Shown one piece after another: positions 1-5,786 of a DNA stretch of 11,667 bases; within the stretch, counting starts at the first letter, position 1, and every line of letters starts with the position of its first letter. A program made the translations under genes and the position numbers. The stretch is from Nitrospinaceae bacterium (GTDB lineage: Bacteria > Nitrospinota > Nitrospinia > Nitrospinales > VA-1), in the NCBI GenBank assembly GCA_016763735.1, contig JAESTE010000106.1, positions 1-11,667 of the forward strand, read 5' to 3'. The notes beneath the pieces were generated by a model, which did no database searches, was not told the origin of the DNA, and worked only from the letters and a program-made list of their open reading frames with translations.

Positions 1-795
1 CGCCCCAAACGATGTAAATTGGCTTGCAATCGACCCTTGAGTCGAACTGTGGCCACAAAACTTCTATTAAATTGGTCACCAGAGCAAATCGCCGGATGGC
101 TTAAAATCGCATACCCTAACGATGAAAATAACCACGTGTCACACGAAACCATCTACTGCAGTCTATTTGTACAAGCACGGGGCGTGCTTAAAAAAGAGCT
201 ACAACAATACCTTAGGTCGCAACGTGCAATCCGTCGCTCCAAGCATGCTAGTTTAAAAAGAGAAGGGCTGGGCCAAATAACCAATGCTGTATCGATCAGT
301 GAGCGCCCCGCCTCGGTAGAGGATCGTGCTGTGCCTGGGCATTGGGAAGGCGATCTTATTGCAGGCTCAAATAACAGTTACATTGCGACATTGGTGGAGC
401 GACATACACGTTATGTCATGCTGGCTAAAGTTAAAAATAAAGATACGGAAAGTGTCGTGTCAGCGCTGATAAAACAATCAAAGAAACTACCGGATGAATT
501 GTATAAATCACTTACTTGGGATAGAGGAAAAGAATTAGCAGACCATAAGCGATTTACATTAGAAACTGATATAAACGTTTATTTTTGTGATCCTCGCAGC
601 CCCTGGCAACGAGGATCAAATGAAAATACTAATGGTTTGCTTAGACAATATTTTCCAAAAGGGACTGACTTATCAGTACACTCTCAAACTAAGCTGAATG
701 CCGTGGCCCGACAGTTAAATGAGCGACCACGTAAAACATTAGAATTTGAGACACCAGCTCAGCGATTTAACGCATGTGTTGCATCGACCGGTTGA
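1..795 (+). CDS. IS30-family DDE transposase, 5'-truncated by window edge
   Basis: Transposase that would cut and join the ends of its own insertion sequence. The frame is open from base 1 (RPKRCKLACNRPLS...), so the TTG at 19 is not a credible start and the gene begins to the left of the window. About 264 residues are visible; IS30 transposases are usually about 320-400, so an N-terminal helix-turn-helix portion is missing. The visible part starts in the conserved stretch leading to WSPEQIAGWL, an IS30 hallmark. The integrase core follows, with the DDE triad at GHWEGDL (Asp codon 352-354), TWDRGKE (Asp codon 520-522) and NENTNGLLRQYFPKG (Glu codon 622-624). The C-terminus ends at a TGA that lies inside the terminal repeat, as is usual for the family. 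The visible part has no frameshift, so the enzyme could be active. It converges on the gene it interrupts. Confidence 0.93.
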   Translation, partial: RPKRCKLACNRPLSRTVATKLLLNWSPEQIAGWLKIAYPNDENNHVSHETIYCSLFVQARGVLKKELQQYLRSQRAIRRSKHASLKREGLGQITNAVSISERPASVEDRAVPGHWEGDLIAGSNNSYIATLVERHTRYVMLAKVKNKDTESVVSALIKQSKKLPDELYKSLTWDRGKELADHKRFTLETDINVYFCDPRSPWQRGSNENTNGLLRQYFPKGTDLSVHSQTKLNAVARQLNERPRKTLEFETPAQRFNACVASTG

Positions 796-1327
796 GAACA
801 CCATCCAAGTCGGACATTCTTTTATGCAGTTCGCTTTGCAGACGTTCGAGTCGTTTGAGCAGACGTTGCTTATGGTTTTCTTCAATTAATTTAGATTTTG
901 ATATTAAACCTCTCAGATCATTGATACATATTTGAATTTCTTTGAAATCATTTTCCGAAAATTCATAAGAAAAAGAATTTCCAAATTTAGAGCTGAATCG
1001 AACTTGGGCATTTTTAATTAAGTTTTTGTTTTTCTCATTCTCTAAGATCTTAAATATTGAACCATCTTTATCTTCAAAAAAAGATTGAATTTTATTGATA
1101 TTGAACGAGTTTGTATTCGAGAAAATTATTTTTGGTAAGGCGCCGTCAAATTTTATTTGTTCTAAAAATGAAATTAGGAATGCATAGCCTTCCAAATATT
1201 ATTCAAAAAATTCTTTCTCCGTATCTGGATCGATTTTCGAATCCCAATCTCGAAATTGGTTTTTAATTTTTTTTAGGGCTTCCCAGTTGTCTTCAGGAAG
1301 GCTATCTATAAATTCGTCGTCAAACAT
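767..1327 (-). pseudogene. Uncharacterised coiled-coil protein gene, disrupted by IS30 insertion and an in-frame stop
   Basis: Reading leftwards, an ATG at 1327 preceded by GGAG at five-base spacing opens a 42-codon frame (MFDDEFIDSLPEDNWEAL...) that ends at TAA (1199-1201). The same frame resumes at once as YLEGYAFLISFLEQ and runs 142 codons from a TTG at 1195 to a stop at 767, inside the IS. The last genuine residues are KRMSDLD; the final ~11 residues are translated IS end. The C-terminal part has a heptad-like Leu/Lys/Glu pattern (KQRLLKRLERLQSELHKRM), suggesting a coiled coil. The whole resembles, from memory, an uncharacterised bacterial family of about 230 residues in which a DYLEAYA-like motif is continuous with the N-terminal part and SDLDRFWG continues past this breakpoint. 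On that view it is one gene with a nonsense change and an IS-removed 3' end. Alternatively it is two tandem small genes, the second starting at TTG. Function is unknown. It is markedly AT-rich compared with the operon, which hints at acquisition. Confidence 0.65.
778..802. repeat. Probable right terminal inverted repeat of the IS30-family element
   Basis: The 25 bases begin GTTGCATCGACC and end TTGAGAACACC. They resemble the right end of IS30 itself (GTTGCGTTGACC followed by TTGA and a terminal ACA-like end; this comparison is from memory). The transposase stop codon (793-795) falls inside the repeat. The exact last base is uncertain by two or three positions, because the partner repeat is outside the window. 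Confidence 0.6.
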
Positions 1328-1395
1328 AAGTACTCCATAACCTAGTTTTTGCTATGCCAATAATAAACTATTGTTTGCCTTTCCCAAAATAAACT

Positions 1396-1506
1396 TCCCC
1401 CTGATAAGGGGGATTGAGGGGGTTGCTTGAATTAAGTAGTTTTGAATAAACCCCCCCAGCCCCATCGAACAAAACGTATTCTATTGTTCGAGTTATCAGG
1501 GGGGAT
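1396..1506. repeat. GC-rich palindromic interspersed repeat (MITE-like or intergenic repeat)
   Basis: In the gap between the broken gene and the pnp terminator, TCCCCCTGATAA (1396-1407) is matched by its reverse complement with one extra G at 1493-1505 (TTATCAGGGGGGA), about 85 bases away. Between them lie a G-run followed by a C-run (ATTGAGGGGGTT near 1413-1424 and AAACCCCCCCAGCCCC near 1448-1463) and an internal 7-bp stem, CGAACAA (1466-1472) with TTGTTCG (1484-1490). The nested arrangement is typical of short non-coding repeats dispersed in intergenic DNA. No open frame is supported here. Whether it is multi-copy cannot be seen from one window. Confidence 0.6.
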
Positions 1507-1529
1507 TATGTAGTTTGCAAGTTACAGGC

Positions 1530-1567
1530 AAAAAAAAACGGGAGAGGCTATAAAGCCTCTCCCGTTT
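1530..1567 (-). terminator. Intrinsic terminator downstream of pnp
   Basis: On the minus strand an 11-bp perfect GC-rich stem is followed directly by a run of eight or nine T. The stem is ACGGGAGAGGC with GCCTCTCCCGT at 1538-1548 and 1555-1565, and extends to 13 bp with flanking A-T pairs. The loop is six bases. It lies about 17 bases after the pnp stop codon and should end the rpsO-pnp transcript. In the plus direction no T-run follows, so it reads as unidirectional. Confidence 0.93.
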
Positions 1568-1583
1568 GGTAGTACTTTTCTTT

Positions 1584-3692
1584 TTAAATAGTAGTAGGGG
1601 CTGCAGCGTCTATCCCATCTTTCAGGGCTTCTTTTCTGCTGAGCTTAACTTTACCCTGCTGATCTACATCGATGACTTTGACTTTAATCTCATCGCCTTC
1701 CTGAATTTCATCGCTTACATTTTTAATGCGACGATCACAGATTTGAGAGATGTGAACCAGTCCATCGGTACCTGGAAAAATTTCTACAAAGGCACCGAAG
1801 TCGACGATCTTTTTAACTTTGCCGAGATAAATTCTTCCTACCTCAACTTCCTGGGTAAGATTCTGGACAAATTCTACCGCTTTTGCTGCCGCTTCGGCAT
1901 CAGATGAGGCGATGGAAACCAGACCATCGTCATTGATGTCGATGGAAACTCCCGTCTTGTCGATAATTTCACGAATGACTTTACCGCCCGGTCCTATGAC
2001 ATCCCGAATCTTGTCTTTGGGTACCATGAGAGTGACAATTCTCGGTGCGTGCTGGTTAATTTCATCGCGGTGAGTTGATAGTGCTTTGTTCATTTCACCA
2101 AGAATATGCAAACGCCCTTCTTTAGCTTGCTGAAGAGCTGTTTTCATAAGGTCACGGTCAAGTCCCGCGATTTTGATGTCCATTTGCAATGCGGTGATAC
2201 CATTAGCTGTTCCCGCTACTTTAAAATCCATATCTCCTAAATGATCTTCGGAGCCGAGGATGTCTGAAAGGATTGCAACACGATCGCCGTCTTTGATGAG
2301 TCCCATAGCGATTCCGGCTACCGGTGCTTTAATGGGAATACCTGCGTCCATCATAGAGAGTGAACCGCCACATACAGAAGCCATTGAAGAAGAACCGTTT
2401 GATTCGAGAATCTCGGAAACAATTCGAATGGTGTATGGAAAGTCATCTTTGCTGGGGAGAACAGGGATCAAAGAACGCTCAGCAAGCATACCGTGTCCAA
2501 TTTCTCTTCGTCCGGGTCCAGAAATAAATTTCACTTCACCGGTACAGAATGCAGGGAAGTTGTAATGTAGCATAAAGGATTTGCTGCCTTTGAATTCCAG
2601 GCTATCCATTCTTTGTTCATCGGAAGAGGTTCCCAGAGTTGCGGCAACCAGTGCTTGCGTCTCACCGCGTGTAAAAACGGCAGAGCCGTGAACACGGGGT
2701 AAATAACCCGTCTTAATGCTGATGGGGCGGACGTCAGCAAGGCCTCGGCCATCGACTCGATATTGTTTGTCGAGAACAAGATTCCGCACGACCGTTTTTT
2801 CCAGATCATGGAAAATATCTTTGATTTCCCCTTTGATGTCTGCATCTTCATCCGGGTTCAGTTCAGCGTAAAGATCATTTTGGATTTGCTTTACAGCATC
2901 GCCACGCTCATGTTTTCCAGGAATTTGGCACGCTGTATCGAGTTTCGTTGCGGCTTTGCTATTGATAGATGCTTTAAGTTCTTCATTAACCGGCGCAGGT
3001 TCAACAACCAGTTTTTCTTTTCCGAGAAGCTCACGTAGCTTGATTTGAATGCCAATTACTTTTTTAATTCGCTCGTGGCCAAAATCCAACGCTTCCATTA
3101 TATCGTCTTCGCTGACTTCGTTGGCTCCCGATTCAACCATTACGATTCCATCTGCTGTTCCAGCCATGATGAGGTTGAGATCGCTAGCGGCAGTTTCTTC
3201 GTAATTGGGGTTAAAAATCAGTTTCCCATCGACTCTTGAAATTCGAGCTCCTGCTACCGGGGTTTCAAAAGGGATGTCTGAGATCATCAAAGCGGCAGAA
3301 GCGCCGGTGATGGCATTGACGTCCGGTGGATTCTCGCCATCATGGGAAACTACCATGGCAACGACTTGCGTCTCGTTTTTAAATTCTTTTGGGAATAAAG
3401 GTCGGATCGGTCGATCAATCAATCGGCAGATCAATGTTTCGAGTTCTCCCGGTCGGGCTTCGCGTCTAAAAAAGCTACCTGGAATTTTACCCGCTGCGTA
3501 GGTTTTTTCTCTATAGTCCACGGTCAACGGGAAGAAATCTATTCCTTCACGGGGTTTGCCTGCCATGGTGGCAGCAACCAGAACCATTGTGTCGCCCTGA
3601 CGGATGACAACAGAGCCGCCTGCTTGTCGAGCCAAGTCGCCTGCTTCCAATGAAATTATTTTCCCATCAATATCTATTTCTACTTTTTCCAT
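1584..3692 (-). CDS. pnp: Polyribonucleotide nucleotidyltransferase (PNPase)
   Basis: Phosphorolytic 3'-to-5' exoribonuclease that shortens RNA with inorganic phosphate, releasing nucleoside diphosphates. It works as a trimer in the cytoplasm, often in an RNA degradosome. The 702 residues match the family's usual length. Domain order: first RNase PH domain (~10-145, with FFRREARPGE at 74-83), helical linker (~150-300), catalytic second RNase PH domain (~310-545), KH domain (~555-615, GXXG loop in VIGPGGK 565-571), and S1 domain (~618-686, ending KVKLSRKEAL). The active-site stretch DHLGDMDFK holds Asp483, Asp489 and Lys491, equivalent to E. coli Asp486, Asp492 and Lys494. The ATG at 3692 follows TTGGAGAAAT at four-base spacing. 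It is the last gene of the operon, 58 nt after rpsO and just before a strong terminator. The gene is intact. Confidence 0.98.
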   Translation of the reverse strand: MEKVEIDIDGKIISLEAGDLARQAGGSVVIRQGDTMVLVAATMAGKPREGIDFFPLTVDYREKTYAAGKIPGSFFRREARPGELETLICRLIDRPIRPLFPKEFKNETQVVAMVVSHDGENPPDVNAITGASAALMISDIPFETPVAGARISRVDGKLIFNPNYEETAASDLNLIMAGTADGIVMVESGANEVSEDDIMEALDFGHERIKKVIGIQIKLRELLGKEKLVVEPAPVNEELKASINSKAATKLDTACQIPGKHERGDAVKQIQNDLYAELNPDEDADIKGEIKDIFHDLEKTVVRNLVLDKQYRVDGRGLADVRPISIKTGYLPRVHGSAVFTRGETQALVAATLGTSSDEQRMDSLEFKGSKSFMLHYNFPAFCTGEVKFISGPGRREIGHGMLAERSLIPVLPSKDDFPYTIRIVSEILESNGSSSMASVCGGSLSMMDAGIPIKAPVAGIAMGLIKDGDRVAILSDILGSEDHLGDMDFKVAGTANGITALQMDIKIAGLDRDLMKTALQQAKEGRLHILGEMNKALSTHRDEINQHAPRIVTLMVPKDKIRDVIGPGGKVIREIIDKTGVSIDINDDGLVSIASSDAEAAAKAVEFVQNLTQEVEVGRIYLGKVKKIVDFGAFVEIFPGTDGLVHISQICDRRIKNVSDEIQEGDEIKVKVIDVDQQGKVKLSRKEALKDGIDAAAPTTI

Positions 3693-3696
3693 TAAT

Positions 3697-3706
3697 ATTT
3701 CTCCAA
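3697..3706 (-). promoter_or_regulatory. pnp ribosome-binding site, identical to that of rpsO
   Basis: On the minus strand the sequence TTGGAGAAAT stands four bases before the pnp ATG. Exactly the same ten bases stand four bases before the rpsO ATG (4025-4034). The GGAG core matches the 16S anti-SD. The full ten-base identity is more than the core requires and may reflect shared control. Confidence 0.75.
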
Positions 3707-3714
3707 TGTCTTTC

Positions 3715-3731
3715 CCTAATATTCAATTAGG
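3715..3731 (-). other. Small hairpin in the rpsO-pnp spacer
   Basis: CCTAAT (3715-3720) and ATTAGG (3726-3731) form a 6-bp stem with a 5-base loop in the 58-nt spacer between rpsO and pnp. In E. coli this spacer carries an RNase III-processed hairpin used in pnp autoregulation. This one is much shorter, so an equivalent role is only a guess. No T-run follows, so it is not a terminator. Confidence 0.35.
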
Positions 3732-3750
3732 CGTGTGTGTTGTTGCGCGG

Positions 3751-4020
3751 TTATCTGCGGATGCCAAGTTTTGTAATGATTTTTTGGTATCGACTGAGGT
3801 CTTCTAATTTCAAGTGGTCAAGAAGTTTTCTTCTTTTGCTAACCAGCTTGAGCAGTCCGCGCCTGGAATGGTGGTCTTTTGCATGAGTTTTGAAATGTTC
3901 TGTTAAATAGGTCACCCGTTTTGATATGAGTGCGATCTGCACTTCAGACGACCCGGAGTCCTTTTCGTGAAGCTTGTTATCTGTGATAATTATTGATTTT
4001 TGTTCAGCATTGAGTGCCAT
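3751..4020 (-). CDS. rpsO: 30S ribosomal protein S15
   Basis: Primary 16S rRNA-binding protein of the small-subunit platform. It binds the helix 20-22 junction early in assembly and contributes to a bridge with the 50S subunit. At 89 residues it is the standard length. The conserved core is visible: HEKDSGSSEVQIALISKRV (residues ~18-36), LTEHFKTHAKDHHSRRGLL (~39-57) and the basic KRRKLLDHL stretch, followed by YQKIITKLGIRR at the C-terminus. The ATG at 4020 has TTGGAGAAAT four bases upstream. It lies between truB (129 nt upstream) and pnp (58 nt downstream), the usual arrangement. In several bacteria S15 represses its own mRNA by binding a structured leader, and a strong candidate structure is present here. 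Confidence 0.98.
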   Translation of the reverse strand: MALNAEQKSIIITDNKLHEKDSGSSEVQIALISKRVTYLTEHFKTHAKDHHSRRGLLKLVSKRRKLLDHLKLEDLSRYQKIITKLGIRR

Positions 4021-4024
4021 GACT

Positions 4025-4034
4025 ATTTCTCCAA
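4025..4034 (-). promoter_or_regulatory. rpsO ribosome-binding site with an upstream complementary segment
   Basis: TTGGAGAAAT lies four bases before the rpsO ATG. Its first eight bases (DNA 4027-4034) are perfectly complementary to TTCTCCAA in the transcript (DNA 4057-4064), 22 bases upstream. The site can therefore be hidden in an 8-bp hairpin when that segment is not otherwise paired. Confidence 0.75.
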
Positions 4035-4125
4035 CTTGATTGATTTAGAAAATTGATTGGAGAATGTTTTCGTAGAAAGGCCCCGGATTTTGCTGTTGGG
4101 ACATACCTGCGAAAACATTCCAATC
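4027..4125 (-). promoter_or_regulatory. Candidate rpsO leader: long stem with alternative SD-sequestering hairpin
   Basis: In the truB-rpsO spacer, read as RNA, segment A (DNA 4110-4125, GATTGGAATGTTTTCG) pairs over 16 bp with segment B (DNA 4055-4072), with one two-base bulge. The 37-base loop has further partial pairing (CAGG and CCC against GGGGCCT). The same segment B also pairs over 8 bp with the rpsO ribosome-binding site, segment C (4027-4034), so A:B and B:C are mutually exclusive. This is the architecture of a translational switch. The family precedent is S15 autoregulation through leader structures in E. coli and other bacteria. That S15 is the ligand here is inference, and there is no match I can assert to a described S15 leader class. 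No T-run follows the stem, so it is not an intrinsic terminator. Confidence 0.6.
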
Positions 4126-4149
4126 CATTTCCACTTAAAACTAATAATA

Positions 4150-5130
4150 TTAATTTACTAAAACACGTTTTAATTTAAACGCGATTGCACTTGCATCCAT
4201 TTTTTCGAACTGATCCTGATTTACCAGGGGTTCGACGATAGCCAGTATTGCATCATTGCCGTTTGAAACCCTCAGACTCATTCCCGGTTTAAACTCCGGG
4301 GGTAAAGCCTTAAACGCAGATTTGGGTAAAGGACTCCCATTGGCAATGGGTTTAACAAATTCATCTTTGATGCGAAGTTCCGGCAGGAAGGCAAGTACTT
4401 TTTCTACAGAAAAAAGCACATCCTCCAGAACCCTGTTTTCACTGGCTTCTTTTAAAGCTTCCAGAGTGACTGATGATTCCAAGTCAAACAGCCCAACTCC
4501 ACTTCTAACCAAGTGGGACATATGCGCTCCACACCCAAACTGTTGCCCAATATCGTGGCACAGGGTGCGGATATAGGTTCCCGCTGAGCAGTGGACATCA
4601 AATTTTACCCGATTTTCTTCCCGGTTGACAAATTCTATGGAGAAAAAATGTACTGAAACGGGTTTTCTTTCGATAGTAATACCATTTCTGGCTAATTTGT
4701 AAAGGGGAATTCCATTGCTTTTCTTGGCCGAATACATCGGCGGCACTTGCTTTTGTTCGCCTGAAAACTTCTGAAATATTTCCCTGATCTGTTCATTTGT
4801 TATCGCCGATGCATCGCCACTGGATATCACCTTTCCGGTGGCATCTTGAGTGTCTGTAGCGGACCCAAGAGTCATAGTGCATTGATAATGTTTGGATAAA
4901 GGGGATAGGAACTGAATGATACGAGTGGATTGACCGAGACAGATGGGGAGAATTCCTTCCGCCATGGGGTCCAGAGTGCCAATATGGCCGGCTTTTTTTA
5001 CTCCCAGTATCTTTTTTATCTGATGCACCATGGCAAAGGATGTGGGACCTTTAGGCTTATAAAGGTTCACTATCCGATTTTGAGTGCAAGGCACTGATGA
5101 TTCTTGTGATTTTTTCAACATGCTCGGCAT
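4150..5130 (-). CDS. truB: tRNA pseudouridine(55) synthase TruB
   Basis: Converts U55 in the T-loop of tRNAs to pseudouridine and also helps tRNAs fold. The 326-residue frame is slightly longer than E. coli TruB (about 314). The catalytic motif GHIGTLDPMAEG (48-59) holds the nucleophile Asp54. Other family motifs are LYKPKGPTS (23-31), QVPPMYSAKKSNG (128-140) with the conserved Tyr133, CSAGTYIRTLCHDIG (181-195) and HLVRSGVG (206-213). The C-terminal ~70 residues look like the substrate-binding extension. The start is uncertain. The ATG at 5130 overlaps rbfA by 74 nt, the ATG at 5121 by 65, and a GTG at 5094 by 38; none has a strong SD. The homologous region begins only at RIVNLYKP (~residue 19), so a later start is possible. 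Coupling to rbfA translation is likely. Confidence 0.96.
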   Translation of the reverse strand: MPSMLKKSQESSVPCTQNRIVNLYKPKGPTSFAMVHQIKKILGVKKAGHIGTLDPMAEGILPICLGQSTRIIQFLSPLSKHYQCTMTLGSATDTQDATGKVISSGDASAITNEQIREIFQKFSGEQKQVPPMYSAKKSNGIPLYKLARNGITIERKPVSVHFFSIEFVNREENRVKFDVHCSAGTYIRTLCHDIGQQFGCGAHMSHLVRSGVGLFDLESSVTLEALKEASENRVLEDVLFSVEKVLAFLPELRIKDEFVKPIANGSPLPKSAFKALPPEFKPGMSLRVSNGNDAILAIVEPLVNQDQFEKMDASAIAFKLKRVLVN

Positions 5131-5419
5131 TTTCGTCTTTTTTGAATTCCAATTCAGGCAAATATCTTAAATAAAGGTTTTTGCCTAAAGAATTTCTTAT
5201 AAATCCTTTTGCGCTTATCAACGCTTCCAAAGTATCGGATTTTTCTTTTTCAGTACCCATCACGCTGACAAAAACTTTTGCGTGCTTGAGGTTATCCGAA
5301 ACTTCGACCCGGGTAAGGGTTGTAAATCCGATTCGGGGATCTTTTAATCCACTTTGAAGCAGTTTTGAAATTTCTTCGAGAAGCAGCTCCTGGATTCTTT
5401 GAGAACGTTTGAATCTCAT
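5057..5419 (-). CDS. rbfA: Ribosome-binding factor A (RbfA)
   Basis: Small single-KH-fold protein that binds immature 30S subunits near the 5' end of 16S rRNA and aids late maturation, especially in the cold. Recognised by the N-terminal RFKRSQRIQELLLEEISKLL, the DPRIGFTTLTRVEVSDNLKHAKVFVSV core and the LGKNLYLRYLPELEFKKDEN strand. A GTG at 5425 would give 122 residues. I prefer the ATG at 5419 (120 residues) because AAGGTG (DNA 5425-5430) stands five bases before it and would overlap the GTG. It lies 40 nt downstream of the DUF503 gene, and its 3' end overlaps the start of truB. The C-terminal tail (SKSDSEPL) is short, without the long extension of some homologues. Confidence 0.96.
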   Translation of the reverse strand: MRFKRSQRIQELLLEEISKLLQSGLKDPRIGFTTLTRVEVSDNLKHAKVFVSVMGTEKEKSDTLEALISAKGFIRNSLGKNLYLRYLPELEFKKDENAEHVEKITRIISALHSKSDSEPL

Positions 5420-5459
5420 GGACACACCTTTTGCTGTTTCTTATTTCAATTAGCAGGGT

Positions 5460-5762
5460 TCAAAAATCTCCAGAACCCATGTTTAATGTTTCGGTTTTGC
5501 TATCTACTATTTCAGCCAGATTCATTCTGTCAATAGCATCAACGACTTTGCTCATCAGACCATCCATATAAGGCCGGTCTGAACCGACTGCTGATATCCC
5601 GATATGGAGGCTTTGCCAGACATCTTGATCGCCGACTTCAGCAACGGAGACATTAAAATCGTTTTTTAACCGGTCTTTGATGGCTCTTACAACTCGTCTT
5701 TTTCCTTTTAACGAGTTATTGCCATGCAAATAAAACTTTATGGAACAGCAGCCAATGACCAT
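5460..5762 (-). CDS. ylxP: DUF503 / YlxP-family protein
   Basis: One hundred-residue protein of the DUF503 family (B. subtilis YlxP), which occupies the same infB-rbfA interval in many bacteria. The diagnostic central stretch is present: SLKGKRRVVRAIKDRL followed by FNVSVAEVGDQDVWQSLHIG, then a helix (PYMDGLMSKVVDAIDRM). The predicted fold is a small ferredoxin-like alpha/beta domain. There is no signal peptide or membrane segment. The ATG at 5760-5762 lies 24 nt after the infB stop; upstream bases give only a weak ribosome-binding site, so translational coupling to infB is plausible. The molecular role of the family is not well established. Its fixed position among ribosome maturation genes suggests a ribosome-linked function, which is inference from context. 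Confidence 0.9.
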   Translation of the reverse strand: MVIGCCSIKFYLHGNNSLKGKRRVVRAIKDRLKNDFNVSVAEVGDQDVWQSLHIGISAVGSDRPYMDGLMSKVVDAIDRMNLAEIVDSKTETLNMGSGDF

Positions 5763-5786
5763 TTTTATTTTGCATTATCTTGCAGG

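Larger units (their letters stand above)
1..802 (+). mobile_element. IS30-family insertion sequence, right-hand part
   Basis: This is the 3' part of an insertion sequence: most of a DDE transposase followed closely by a terminal inverted repeat. The left end and the start of the transposase lie outside the window, so the left repeat and target duplication cannot be checked. The right end is placed at about 802 (within a few bases) because 778-802 resembles the IS30 terminal repeat, and because the reading frame of the neighbouring minus-strand gene stops looking like coding sequence of that gene at about 803. Base composition is visibly less AT-rich than the interrupted gene. Confidence 0.8.

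Noticed and set aside
1331..1583. CRISPR or tRNA in the intergenic region
   Set aside because: There are no regularly spaced direct repeats and no cloverleaf; the only structures are the palindromic repeat and the terminator.
1566..1907. A 113-codon plus-strand frame opposite the end of pnp
   Set aside because: It is antisense to the S1/KH region of PNPase and starts inside the terminator hairpin; it is a composition artefact.
2531..2851. A 106-codon minus-strand frame inside pnp
   Set aside because: It overlaps conserved PNPase coding sequence in another frame and resembles no family.
4055..4125. The long rpsO-leader stem as an intrinsic terminator of truB
   Set aside because: No T-run follows the stem in the direction of transcription, and the lower stem is AT-rich.
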